Of a stretch of 64,000 bases of DNA, positions 10,011 to 18,838 are shown piece after piece. The stretch comes from Schwartzia succinivorans DSM 10502 (GTDB lineage Bacteria > Bacillota > Negativicutes > Selenomonadales > Selenomonadaceae). Below the pieces are notes generated by a model, which worked only from the letters and a program-made list of their open reading frames with translations, was not told the origin of the DNA and ran no database searches. The DNA is taken from positions 434,001 through 498,000 of the forward strand of contig NZ_FQUG01000002.1 of NCBI RefSeq assembly GCF_900129225.1. The letters are read 5' to 3'. Numbering within the stretch: position 1 is the stretch's first letter; each line of letters starts with the position of its first letter. The position numbers and the translations under genes are program-made.

Positions 10011-10044
10011 GGTCGTTAGCAACTCAAAGGAGGAGTATTTTTCA

Positions 10045-13000
10045 ATGAGTAAACACATGAAAACTATGGACGGCAATACAGCTGCCGCGTATGTATCGTA
10101 CGCGTTCACTGACGTTGCCGCGATTTATCCGATTACTCCATCGTCACCGATGGCAGAGCATGTTGATGAAATGGCTGCCCATGGCAAGAAGAACCTTTTC
10201 GGCCAGAAGGTTCGCCTGATTGAAATGGAATCAGAGGGCGGCGCGGCAGGTGCTGTACACGGCTCTCTGCAGGCAGGCGCGCTCACAACAACCTATACGG
10301 CATCCCAGGGCATGATGCTCATGATTCCGAACATGTATAAGGTTTCCGGTGAGCTTCTGCCGGGCGTGTTCCATGTCAGTGCGCGTGCGCTTGCTACATC
10401 CTCGCTGAACATTTTCGGCGACCATCAGGATGTTATGGCTGCCCGTCAGACGGGTGTTGCGATGCTTGCTGAAAACAGCGTGCAGGAGGTAATGGATCTC
10501 GCTGCTGTTGCACATCTTGTCGCAATCAAGGGCCGTATTCCGTTCGTTAATTTCTTCGATGGTTTCCGCACATCACATGAGATTCAGAAGATTGAGGTCA
10601 TTGATTATGCGGATTTCGATAAGCTTCTTGACCATAAGGCTGTTGAGGAGTTCCGTCACCGCGCTCTGAATCCGGACCATCCGGTAATCCGCGGTACAAG
10701 CACGAATCCGGATGTATATTTCCAGATGCGTGAGAGCGTAAATAACTACTACGAGGCAATTCCTGACCTTGTTGAGGAAACAATGGCAGAGCTTGCCAAG
10801 ATTACAGGCCGCGAGCACCATGTATTCGATTACTACGGCGCATCCGATGCCGACCGTGTAATCATCGCAATCGGTTCCTTCTGCGAGACAGCCAAGGAAG
10901 TTGTTGATTATCTTAACGCGAACGGTGAAAAGGTCGGTGTGCTCTGCGTACACCTCTATCGTCCGTTCTCACTGAAATATTTCTTCAAGGCACTGCCGAA
11001 GACGGCTCAGAAAATTGCTGTCCTCGAACGTACGAAGGAGCCGGGTGCTCTCGGTGAGCCGCTTTATCTCGATGTATGCTCGGCTTTCTTTGAAAGCGGA
11101 GAAGCACGCAAGGTCGTAGGCGGCCGTTACGGTCTCGGCGGTAAGGATGTTACTCCTGACCAGATTTTCGGTGTGTTTGAAGAACTCAAGAAGGATGCTC
11201 CAAAGAATCATTTTACAATCGGTATTGAGGATGATGTAACGAATACTTCCATTGCACCGGCAAAGAGCGATGTAGACCTCACACCGGAGGGAACAACGGC
11301 GTGCAAATTCTGGGGCTTCGGCTCAGACGGTACTGTCGGCGCAAACAAGAGCGCTATCAAGATTATCGGCGACAATACGGATATGTATGCACAGGCGTAC
11401 TTTGCTTACGATTCCAAGAAATCAGGCGGTATCACGATTTCGCATCTCCGCTTCGGTTCGTCCCCGATTCGTTCCCCGTACCTTATCAACAAGGCTAACT
11501 TTATCTCCTGCTCCAAGGAGTCCTATGTAACGAGCTATGACCTTCTGGCAGGACTCAAGCCGGGCGGTACATTCCTTTTGAACACGACCTGGACTGAGGC
11601 TGAGCTTGACGAGCATCTGCCTGCAGCTATGCGCCGTTACATTGCAAACAACAATATTAAATTCTACATTATCAACGCGGTAAAGATTGCTCAGGAGCTT
11701 GGCCTTGGCGGACGCTTCAATATGATTATGCAGTCGGCATTCTTCAAGCTTGCTAATATCATTCCGCTTGATAAAGCTGTCAAGTACCTCAAGGATTCCG
11801 TTGTTACCTCCTACGGCAACAAGGGACAGAAGGTCATTGATATGAATAACGGAGCCATTGACAAGGGTATTGACCCTGAGGCTCTTATCGAGGTCAAGGT
11901 ACCTGCTTCCTGGAAGGATGCGGCTGATGCTCCGCAGGTTGAGGAAGATGTACCGGCATACGTGAAGAACATTCAGATGGTTATGAACCGTCAGGAGGGT
12001 GACAAGCTTCCTGTCAGCACATTTACTGATTATGCTGACGGTACCTTCGATGTAGGCTCTGCCGCATACGAGAAACGCGGCGTCGCTATTTTGGTTCCGG
12101 AATGGCAGAGCGACCTCTGCATCCAGTGCAACCAGTGCTCCTTCGTATGTCCGCATGCTGCTATCCGTCCTGTTCTTACAACGGATGAAGAAAAAGGAAA
12201 AGCACCGTCTGCGATGGAATTCAAACCGGCGCTGGGTGCAAAGGACCTCAACTTCACAATCGCTGTATCCCAGAAGGACTGCCTTGGCTGCGGCAACTGC
12301 GCAGAGGTATGTCCGGCACCGAAGGGCAAGGCTCTTGTTATGAAGCCGCTGGGTGAGCAGATTGATAAACAGCCGGTATTCGATTACGCTGTCAAGGAAG
12401 TTGCTGCAAAACCGAATCCGATGAACAAAAAGACTGTCAAGGGCAGCCAGTTCGAGCAGCCGCTGCTCGAATTCTCCGGCGCGTGCGCAGGCTGCGGCGA
12501 GACACCGTATGCAAAGCTTATCACGCAGCTTTTCGGCGACCGCATGATGATTGCAAATGCTACAGGCTGTTCCTCTATCTGGGGCGCTTCCGCACCGTCC
12601 ATGCCGTACACGAAAAACGCGCAGGGACATGGCCCGGCATGGGCAAATTCCCTCTTTGAGGATAATGCTGAATATGGTCTTGGTATGTTCCTCGGAACAA
12701 AGGCTGTCCGTGAGACGCTGGCAGACGATTTCCGTGCTGCGCTTGAAGCAGGAAAAGGCTCTGATGAACTCAAGGCTGCTTTGCAGGATTGGCTCGATAA
12801 TATAAACAACGGTGAAGGAACACGCGAGCGTGCAGATAAGCTCACCGCGCTTCTTGAAAAAGAGAAGGGCTCAGATGAGCTTCTTAATAAGATTTATGAC
12901 AAGAAGGACTTCTTCGTCAAACGCTCCCAGTGGATTATCGGCGGCGACGGCTGGAGCTATGATATAGGCTACGGCGGACTTGACCATGTTCTCGCTTCCA

Positions 13001-13569
13001 ACGAGGATGTTAATGTTCTTGTTCTCGATACGGAGGTTTACTCCAATACCGGCGGCCAGTCCTCGAAATCCACACCGACAGCTGCTATCGCGCAGTTTGC
13101 CGCAACGGGTAAGAAAACGAAGAAAAAGGATCTCGGCATGATGGCAATGAGCTATGGCTATGTCTATGTCGCACAGATTGCTATGGGCTCTGACAAGAAT
13201 CAGGCAATCAAGGCAATCACGGAGGCAGAGGCTTATCCGGGACCGTCCCTCATTATTGCTTACGCACCGTGCATCAACCACGGTATCCGCGCAGGTATGG
13301 GCAAGAGCCAGCTTGAGGAAAAACGTGCAGTTGATTGCGGATACTGGGCTACGTACCGCTACAATCCGGAGCTTGTCGGAACTGATAAGAATCCGTTCGT
13401 GCTTGATTCAAAAGAGCCGACGGCTGATTTCCAGGAATTCCTGCAGGGAGAGGTTCGCTTCTCGTCACTGAAGAGAGCTTTCCCGGATATTGCCGAGGAG
13501 CTTTATCAGAAGACAGAAAAGGATGCAAAGACACGTCTCGCAGGTTATCAGAAGCTTGCAGGCAAGTAA
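10045..13569 (+). CDS. nifJ: Pyruvate:ferredoxin (flavodoxin) oxidoreductase
   Basis: This single-chain enzyme oxidatively decarboxylates pyruvate to acetyl-CoA with reduction of ferredoxin, and is central to anaerobic energy metabolism. The N-terminal domain carries YPITPSSPMAEHVDE. A ferredoxin domain has two cluster motifs, CIQCNQCSFVCPHAAI and CLGCGNCAEVCP. The proximal cluster begins CAGCGETPYAK, and the thiamine diphosphate site spans GDGWSYDIGYGGLDH to DTEVYSNTGGQ. The length of 1174 residues is typical. ATG 10045 follows AAAGGAGGAG. The open frame extends upstream to 9880, but that part covers the promoter and leader. Confidence 0.97.
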   Translation: MSKHMKTMDGNTAAAYVSYAFTDVAAIYPITPSSPMAEHVDEMAAHGKKNLFGQKVRLIEMESEGGAAGAVHGSLQAGALTTTYTASQGMMLMIPNMYKVSGELLPGVFHVSARALATSSLNIFGDHQDVMAARQTGVAMLAENSVQEVMDLAAVAHLVAIKGRIPFVNFFDGFRTSHEIQKIEVIDYADFDKLLDHKAVEEFRHRALNPDHPVIRGTSTNPDVYFQMRESVNNYYEAIPDLVEETMAELAKITGREHHVFDYYGASDADRVIIAIGSFCETAKEVVDYLNANGEKVGVLCVHLYRPFSLKYFFKALPKTAQKIAVLERTKEPGALGEPLYLDVCSAFFESGEARKVVGGRYGLGGKDVTPDQIFGVFEELKKDAPKNHFTIGIEDDVTNTSIAPAKSDVDLTPEGTTACKFWGFGSDGTVGANKSAIKIIGDNTDMYAQAYFAYDSKKSGGITISHLRFGSSPIRSPYLINKANFISCSKESYVTSYDLLAGLKPGGTFLLNTTWTEAELDEHLPAAMRRYIANNNIKFYIINAVKIAQELGLGGRFNMIMQSAFFKLANIIPLDKAVKYLKDSVVTSYGNKGQKVIDMNNGAIDKGIDPEALIEVKVPASWKDAADAPQVEEDVPAYVKNIQMVMNRQEGDKLPVSTFTDYADGTFDVGSAAYEKRGVAILVPEWQSDLCIQCNQCSFVCPHAAIRPVLTTDEEKGKAPSAMEFKPALGAKDLNFTIAVSQKDCLGCGNCAEVCPAPKGKALVMKPLGEQIDKQPVFDYAVKEVAAKPNPMNKKTVKGSQFEQPLLEFSGACAGCGETPYAKLITQLFGDRMMIANATGCSSIWGASAPSMPYTKNAQGHGPAWANSLFEDNAEYGLGMFLGTKAVRETLADDFRAALEAGKGSDELKAALQDWLDNINNGEGTRERADKLTALLEKEKGSDELLNKIYDKKDFFVKRSQWIIGGDGWSYDIGYGGLDHVLASNEDVNVLVLDTEVYSNTGGQSSKSTPTAAIAQFAATGKKTKKKDLGMMAMSYGYVYVAQIAMGSDKNQAIKAITEAEAYPGPSLIIAYAPCINHGIRAGMGKSQLEEKRAVDCGYWATYRYNPELVGTDKNPFVLDSKEPTADFQEFLQGEVRFSSLKRAFPDIAEELYQKTEKDAKTRLAGYQKLAGK

Positions 13570-13574
13570 AGAAT

Positions 13575-13614
13575 AAAAAATGCCGGCACCTTTATCGGGT
13601 GTCGGTATTTTTTA
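13575..13614 (+). terminator. Intrinsic terminator after nifJ
   Basis: Stem TGCCGGCACC / GGTGTCGGTA with G-T wobbles around a short loop, followed by a T-run. Confidence 0.88.
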
Positions 13615-13620
13615 CTTGGT

Positions 13621-13649
13621 TTGCAATGTCAGATAGGGTTTGCTACACT
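13621..13649 (+). promoter_or_regulatory. Promoter of tex
   Basis: TTGCAA (13621-13626), 17-base spacer, TACACT (13644-13649). A close copy of this promoter occurs again after tex at 15986-16014. Confidence 0.7.
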
Positions 13650-13720
13650 GATTCCGGCATTGCAGCAGGATATAGTCAGATGACAGTGCGTCAGCGGATG
13701 CACACGGAAGGAGACACTAG

Positions 13721-15910
13721 ATGCGGATAGAGGATATAGGCGCGGTTATCGCGCGTGAATTGAAGATAAGACCAAAGCAGGTTGAGGCGGCGATGGAGCT
13801 TCTGGACGGCGGGAACACGGTGCCTTTCATCTCACGTTACCGTAAAGAGGCGACGGGAGAGCTGGACGAGGAGCAGGTGCGCACGGTGGAGGAGCGGATG
13901 ACGTATCTTCGCAACCTCGTGAAGCGGCAGGAGGAGATTGTCGCGAAGATTGAGGAACAGGGGAAGATGACGGACGAGCTTCGGGAAGCTATAGGAAAAG
14001 CACAAAAGCTTCAGGAGCTGGAGGACATATACCTTCCCTACAAGCAGAAGAAACGTACCCGTGCGCAGATAGCAAGGGAGCGTGGTCTCGCGCCGCTGGC
14101 GGAGGCGATGCTCGCCCAGCAGGAAACGGTGCGGGAGGCTCTTGATGTGGCGGCGGATTTCATCGATGAGGAAAAGGGTGTTGCCACAGCGGAGGATGCA
14201 TTGACAGGCGCCGAGGATATCGTGGCTGAGACGGTTATGGAGGAAGCGGCACTTCGTCAGAAGATGCGCAAGAAGTTGTGGCAGACGGGAATTATCGTCA
14301 CCGAGCTGGACAAAGAGGCAGAGGAGAGCCGGACCTTCCTGATGTATGACAATTACGAGGAGCCTGTGCGTACACTGCCTTCCCACCGCGTGCTGGCTAT
14401 TAACAGAGGTGAGAAGAAGGGCTGTCTCAAGGTTCACCTCAAGACGGATCATGAGGCAAACTGCGAGGCTATCTATCGTGGTGTTTTGAAGCAGCCGTCG
14501 AGTTTTGCCGAGCCGCTGCGCCTCGCTGTGGCGGACGGCTATAAACGGCTGCTCTTTCCAACGCTGGAGCGCGAGATTCGTACGGAGCTGACGGAAAGCG
14601 CTGAAGCGCAGGCAATTCATGTCTTCGGCGCTAACCTTAAACAGCTGCTCCTGCAGCCGCCGCTTGCCGGTCATGTGGTACTGGGACTGGACCCCGGTTA
14701 TCGTACGGGCTGCAAGCTGGCTGTGGTGGACGCAACGGGCCACGTTCTCGACCACGGTGTCATTCAGGTAACGCAGAGCGACGCCGCGAAGCAGGCGGCC
14801 GAGCAGAAGGTGCTGGGACTGATAAAGAAACACCATGTGACGCTGGTATCCATAGGCAACGGCACAGCTTCTCTTGAAACAGAGGAATTCACCGCGAAGC
14901 TCATCAAGGAGCATGATCTTAAAGACGTTCATTACCTGATTACAAACGAGGCAGGGGCTTCTGTCTATTCCGCCTCAAAGCTGGCGAAGGAGGAGCTGCC
15001 GGAGTATGACGTGACAATACGTGGTGCGGTGTCTATCGCACGCCGCGTGCAGGACCCTCTCGCCGAGCTTGTCAAGATTGATCCGAAGGCCATCGGAGTC
15101 GGGCAGTATCAGCATGACGTCAATCAGGCGGAGCTTTCTCACACGCTGGACGCCACCATCGAATCTGCCGTCAACCACGTTGGTGTCGACCTAAACACAG
15201 CGTCGGGTGAGCTACTGCGCCACATCTCAGGCGTTAACGCCAACGTTGCGAAGAATATCGTAGCATATCGGAATGAAAACGGCTCCTTCAAGAAAAGGCA
15301 GGAGCTTTTGAAGGTACCGCGTCTTGGCCCTGCGGCATTTACCCAGTGCGCGGGCTTTCTGCGCATCCGGGGAGGCGCATCGCCCCTTGACAATACTCCG
15401 GTGCATCCCGAATCATACGAGCTTGCGGAAAAGATACTTGCCCGTCTGGGACTTGAGCCAAGCGACCTTGGTGATCGTAAGTCCGTAGATTTCCTCGCGG
15501 CAAAGGCCAAACTCGTAAATGAGGAAAAGCTGGCTAAGGAGCTGAACGCTGGTGTTCCAACCGTCCGTGACATCCTCGCGGCGCTGGTGAAGCCCGGCCG
15601 CGACCCCCGTGAGGACCTGCCTGCGCCGCTGACACGGCAGGCCATCGTCAAGCTCTCTGATATCAAACCCGGTACCATAATGCGCGGCACAGTGCGTAAT
15701 ATTACTGATTTTGGCGTATTCGTGGACATCGGTATCAAGACGGCAGGACTCATCCATATCTCCGAGCTTAGCAATAAGCGCGTGCGCCATCCTCTGGACG
15801 TAGTCGCCGTGGGCGACGTGCTGAACGTCATGGTCATCAATGTGGATGAGGAGCGGGGACGTATAGGCCTGTCACTTCGGCAGGTTCCGGCAGAGCAGAG
15901 CGCGGTCTGA
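13721..15910 (+). CDS. tex: Tex-family S1 RNA-binding protein
   Basis: The 729-residue protein has the full Tex layout: an N-terminal Tex domain (FISRYRKEATGELDEEQVR), a YqgF/RNase H-like fold (VLGLDPGYRTGCKLAVVD), helix-hairpin-helix repeats (LNTASGELLRHISGVN onward) and a C-terminal S1 domain (GTVRNITDFGVFVDIG). Tex binds RNA/DNA and affects transcription and stress tolerance; its exact role is unsettled. The ATG follows GGAAGGAGAC. The gene is monocistronic, with its own promoter. Confidence 0.95.
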   Translation: MRIEDIGAVIARELKIRPKQVEAAMELLDGGNTVPFISRYRKEATGELDEEQVRTVEERMTYLRNLVKRQEEIVAKIEEQGKMTDELREAIGKAQKLQELEDIYLPYKQKKRTRAQIARERGLAPLAEAMLAQQETVREALDVAADFIDEEKGVATAEDALTGAEDIVAETVMEEAALRQKMRKKLWQTGIIVTELDKEAEESRTFLMYDNYEEPVRTLPSHRVLAINRGEKKGCLKVHLKTDHEANCEAIYRGVLKQPSSFAEPLRLAVADGYKRLLFPTLEREIRTELTESAEAQAIHVFGANLKQLLLQPPLAGHVVLGLDPGYRTGCKLAVVDATGHVLDHGVIQVTQSDAAKQAAEQKVLGLIKKHHVTLVSIGNGTASLETEEFTAKLIKEHDLKDVHYLITNEAGASVYSASKLAKEELPEYDVTIRGAVSIARRVQDPLAELVKIDPKAIGVGQYQHDVNQAELSHTLDATIESAVNHVGVDLNTASGELLRHISGVNANVAKNIVAYRNENGSFKKRQELLKVPRLGPAAFTQCAGFLRIRGGASPLDNTPVHPESYELAEKILARLGLEPSDLGDRKSVDFLAAKAKLVNEEKLAKELNAGVPTVRDILAALVKPGRDPREDLPAPLTRQAIVKLSDIKPGTIMRGTVRNITDFGVFVDIGIKTAGLIHISELSNKRVRHPLDVVAVGDVLNVMVINVDEERGRIGLSLRQVPAEQSAV

Positions 15911-15985
15911 GAGGCAGTTTTTGGACCGGTCACCTTAATAAAAACGTCCAACTCCGGTAGTCTGCGCTTCGATTTGCAACTTAAT

Positions 15986-16014
15986 TTGCAATGACACGGA
16001 TGGTGTGCTACACT
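15986..16014 (+). promoter_or_regulatory. Second copy of the tex-type promoter, downstream of tex
   Basis: TTGCAA (15986-15991), 17-base spacer, TACACT (16009-16014). The flanking bases also resemble the tex promoter (shared TTGCAATG and TGCTACACTG). No plus-strand coding region follows, only a terminator. Confidence 0.6.
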
Positions 16015-16020
16015 GTTTCT

Positions 16021-16094
16021 GGTTTGGATTCCATAAAAATTCCCGAGCATAATCACATTGCAAAATGTGGAATATGTTCGGGATTTTTATTTTT
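16021..16094 (+). ncRNA. Candidate small RNA between tex and the DUF4127 gene
   Basis: A predicted start near 16021 and a strong terminator ending near 16094 would give a transcript of about 74 bases, most of it in one long hairpin. There is no open frame of note. The call rests only on promoter and terminator placement; antisense overlap with the 3' end of the minus-strand gene is possible. Confidence 0.35.
16033..16094. terminator. Bidirectional terminator between tex and the DUF4127 gene
   Basis: A stem of about 25 bp with a few mismatches (16033-16057 with 16066-16090) is flanked by A-run and T-run. It serves both the plus side and the minus-strand gene, whose stop codon lies inside it. 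Confidence 0.85.
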
Positions 16095-17766
16095 GCAGCA
16101 GCTCTGTTTTTGCCTGCAGCATTATTTCAAATGTACGGGGCCATGGGAACCATGAATCCTGCGATAGACGGTGGGCTGAGAATGTTCCGAAGGAATTTTC
16201 TGAATGAAGCTCTACTGGAGCACGCCACGCATAAGAGCCGGAAAAGGATTCCGCGCGAAGACGCATAGCCCGTTGGAGCATGGCATTTGCCCAGCGTGAA
16301 TTATGGTCGAGGTCCAGGTCAGAGGTATTTACATAGCCTGCGCGAATGAGTGAAAAGTTCACGCTGTCGATGATATCCTTCAGATAAAAATAGTCCTCAA
16401 GAAAACGCTGGTCGAGATATGTGAACTGCGCATGAGCGAGTGCAGCAAGCTCTTCAGGCGATTCTGCCCTGCGGCGCGCTGTTTCAAATATGACGGCCTG
16501 GGCAACGGCAGTGCCTATGGCATTGCTTGCCGTGTTCCATCCCGCATAAGAATAGAGAGCGTGAAGAGGCGTTCCGTTTTTTGTCAGGAACGGAAGCAGC
16601 GCTTCATCGCCGCGGAATTCAAAACCAAGGTCTACAAGGGCAATGTGTTTTCCGTTGTCAATTGCGGTCTTGATTTCATCGGAATTTTTCCTGCGGGAGG
16701 AAAGTGTTTCGCGGTCATTTGCGGAAAGATACAGTGTAAAATCTGACGCTGCTTCAGAGGTATGGCGGCCGCCCACAAGGATGATTTTTTCCTGTGCGGT
16801 GTTTTCCATCGTGGCGGCCATATATGGCATAATACGCCAGGGTGTCGCTTCGCTGTTGCATTTTATTGAAATGCCTGGAGAAAATCCGTCTCTTTGTGCT
16901 TCTATATAGGCGAGAAGCGACAGGGCGATTTCATCTGCTCCGAAGGTGAGAAATACTTTTTCGTCACTAAGCTTCAAGGTCTTTATGTGGCGGATGAGCT
17001 CGCGTTTTTCGCGGTTGGGTATGCCGTAGCGTTCTCCGTCATCCTGCCCGATTACCAGGCGGTTAAGTGCCCCACCTGCGGCAAGCTCAATAAGTCTTTT
17101 GTTAAGACGCGCGTTTTCGGAGAAGAGCAGGTCATAACGTCTGAGACTTTCAGGTGGAATAACTGAACGGAGCCACTCAAGCTCGCCAAGCTCATCCTCT
17201 GACGGTGCAGTTGCAATATCTATGCGGTCGGCAAGACGTGAGTATTCCATGAGATATTTTTTTTCATCACGGCCGTCAATGCTGTCCGGCGGAAGTATGC
17301 GCGGAAGTATGTTGAAGGCATAGAGCGGTATGGCGGGGTAAGCGGTATGAAGGGAGTTTAGAAACGCTATCAGTCTGTCGGCATCCTCTGATGTCTTTTT
17401 TGCTTCACGGGAGGCAAGGAGACCTCCGTGCAGCAGCTGGTCTATGGAAAGAATGGCGGCATCACAGCCTGCTATGTTCTCCATAGTCCATTTCTGCAAA
17501 GCCTCAGTTTCACCGGGCTGCGAATAGTAATCAAGAATTTCGGTGGGAGGCGTCACAATTTCGCAGCCGGCAATACGTGCCGCGTCGATTACGAAGGTGC
17601 GGCATGGCGGACGGCTGTCCAGAGGTACAAGCAGAATACGATGTGTAACCTTCGGGAATGAGGTGACAGGAACGCCTGACTGTACGGGATGATATATGAT
17701 ATTGTAGGCTGCGATGAGAACGCAAAGAATTACCGCGAGCAGCGCGGCACTGTACCTTCGCTTCAA
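16087..17766 (-). CDS. DUF4127 family protein, membrane-anchored
   Basis: The 559-residue protein starts with a signal-anchor helix (residues about 6-24, AALLAVILCVLIAAYNIIY). A large soluble domain follows, with the DUF4127 opening RILLVPLDSRPPCRTFVID and the later phrases ILSIDQLLHGGLLASR and LVIGQDDGERYGIPN. It is probably extracytoplasmic. The enzymatic activity is unknown to me. It is transcribed alone on the minus strand, opposite to its neighbours. The start codon follows AGGAGGATTCCC. Confidence 0.8.
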   Translation of the reverse strand: MKRRYSAALLAVILCVLIAAYNIIYHPVQSGVPVTSFPKVTHRILLVPLDSRPPCRTFVIDAARIAGCEIVTPPTEILDYYSQPGETEALQKWTMENIAGCDAAILSIDQLLHGGLLASREAKKTSEDADRLIAFLNSLHTAYPAIPLYAFNILPRILPPDSIDGRDEKKYLMEYSRLADRIDIATAPSEDELGELEWLRSVIPPESLRRYDLLFSENARLNKRLIELAAGGALNRLVIGQDDGERYGIPNREKRELIRHIKTLKLSDEKVFLTFGADEIALSLLAYIEAQRDGFSPGISIKCNSEATPWRIMPYMAATMENTAQEKIILVGGRHTSEAASDFTLYLSANDRETLSSRRKNSDEIKTAIDNGKHIALVDLGFEFRGDEALLPFLTKNGTPLHALYSYAGWNTASNAIGTAVAQAVIFETARRRAESPEELAALAHAQFTYLDQRFLEDYFYLKDIIDSVNFSLIRAGYVNTSDLDLDHNSRWANAMLQRAMRLRAESFSGSYAWRAPVELHSENSFGTFSAHRLSQDSWFPWPRTFEIMLQAKTELLQK

Positions 17767-17820
17767 GGGAATCCTCCTGTCTCATGTGAATAGGACATTT
17801 TGAGAAAATGCCGCAGAGGA

Positions 17821-17860
17821 AGTTTTGCCTTTGGCAAAACTGGATCAAATGCGTTATAAT
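17821..17860 (+). promoter_or_regulatory. Palindrome-promoter element, copy 1 (upstream of dtd)
   Basis: Perfect palindrome AGTTTTGCC-TTT-GGCAAAACT (17821-17841) whose right half supplies a -35 (TTGGCA, 17831-17836). An 18-base spacer and a perfect TATAAT (17855-17860) follow. The -10 starts 33 bases after the G of GTTTTGCC, the same as in the two other copies at 25.7 kb. Confidence 0.7.
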
Positions 17861-17951
17861 CATCTAGTGTAATACACAAAAATGAATAGAATCTGCTTAT
17901 GTATTAATCATAACATAGCTCGTAAGCGTGAACAAATAATGGAGGGGTTTT

Positions 17952-18416
17952 ATGCGGGCGGTGGTAACGCGGGTAAAGAGCGCATCGGTAAAAATCGACG
18001 GCAGTGTGAACGGGGCAATCGGACAGGGTTTTTTGGTTTTGCTTGGGATTGGGCCGGATGATAACGAAGAAATTGTAGAGAAAATGGCAGATAAAATCTG
18101 CGCGCTCCGTGTATTTGAGGATGCGGAAGGAAAGATGAATCTCAGCCTTGAACAGGTCGGGGGAGGGCTTCTCGTTGTCTCACAGTTTACGCTGTACGCA
18201 GATTTGAAAAGCAGACGCCCGGGTTTTTCCAAGGCCGCGAAGCCTGAACTTGCGGAGCCGCTTTACGAAAAATTCATGGAGGCATGCCGCGCACATGGTT
18301 TTGATGTTGAGCACGGTGAGTTTGGTGCAGAAATGCAGGTGGAGTCCGTAAATGACGGTCCTGTGACGCTTTTATTTGACAGTGAACGCAGGGATGGCGG
18401 CGGAAAAAATGCATAA
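17952..18416 (+). CDS. dtd: D-aminoacyl-tRNA deacylase
   Basis: It hydrolyses D-aminoacyl-tRNAs, including glycyl-tRNA-Ala, to keep D-amino acids out of proteins. The 154-residue sequence has MRAVVTRVKSASVKIDG at the N-terminus and the active-site motifs VVSQFTLYAD and NDGPVTLLFDS (Gly-cisPro region). The length is slightly above the usual 145-150. ATG 17952 follows GGAGGGG. It is expressed from the palindrome promoter and ends at a shared terminator. Confidence 0.95.
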   Translation: MRAVVTRVKSASVKIDGSVNGAIGQGFLVLLGIGPDDNEEIVEKMADKICALRVFEDAEGKMNLSLEQVGGGLLVVSQFTLYADLKSRRPGFSKAAKPELAEPLYEKFMEACRAHGFDVEHGEFGAEMQVESVNDGPVTLLFDSERRDGGGKNA

Positions 18417-18418
18417 AA

Positions 18419-18449
18419 ATAACGCTCACGGATATTCCGTGAGCGTTAT
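18419..18449. terminator. Bidirectional terminator between dtd and the DUF1858 gene
   Basis: A perfect 14-bp stem (18419-18432 with 18436-18449) has a 3-base loop, with an A-run on the left. It serves two converging genes. Confidence 0.88.
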
Positions 18450-18463
18450 ATCATTCAGATGAA

Positions 18464-18667
18464 TTAAGCCTTTGCTTCAACAGCTTCGTTGAGTCCCTGC
18501 ATGAGTACATCAACGTCAATGCCGTGAGCAAGAGCACCCTGTTCAATGTTTTCAAAATGAGCAGCAGCGCAGCCGAGGCAGCCCATTCCTGAATTCATGA
18601 ATACCTCAACGGTATCCGGATATTTCTGGACAACCTCCATAATGCTCATGTCCTTTGTAATCGTCAT
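18464..18667 (-). CDS. DUF1858 domain protein
   Basis: The 67-residue protein is a complete DUF1858 domain. Its phrase MEVVQKYPDTVEVFMNSGMGCLGC carries a CxxC pair near residues 30-33 after a small helical part. The domain also occurs at the N-terminus of iron-sulfur repair and hybrid-cluster type proteins, and is thought to bind redox partners or metals. A strong AGGAGGTT ribosome site precedes the ATG. It is monocistronic; the specific role is unknown. Confidence 0.85.
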   Translation of the reverse strand: MTITKDMSIMEVVQKYPDTVEVFMNSGMGCLGCAAAHFENIEQGALAHGIDVDVLMQGLNEAVEAKA

Positions 18668-18838
18668 GCTATAAACCTCCTGATTAATATAATCTTTGCT
18701 TTTGAATTAGCAAATAAATTATATCATGTTCGTGGGGAATATGCAATTTGCAAAAGAACAACTTATCAACAAAACCTATGGAAATTTCGTTTAAGACGCG
18801 TTAGAATAAAACGATAAGTAATTTTCGGGAGGATTTTT

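Noticed and set aside
9880-10044. N-terminal extension of nifJ
   Set aside because: It spans the consensus promoter and hairpin leader; the family start and the AAAGGAGGAG site support ATG 10045.
11422-12630. Minus-strand open frame of 402 codons opposite nifJ
   Set aside because: Shadow of nifJ codon bias; no recognisable domain or upstream signals.
13832-14932. Minus-strand open frame of 366 codons opposite tex
   Set aside because: Shadow frame within a certain gene.
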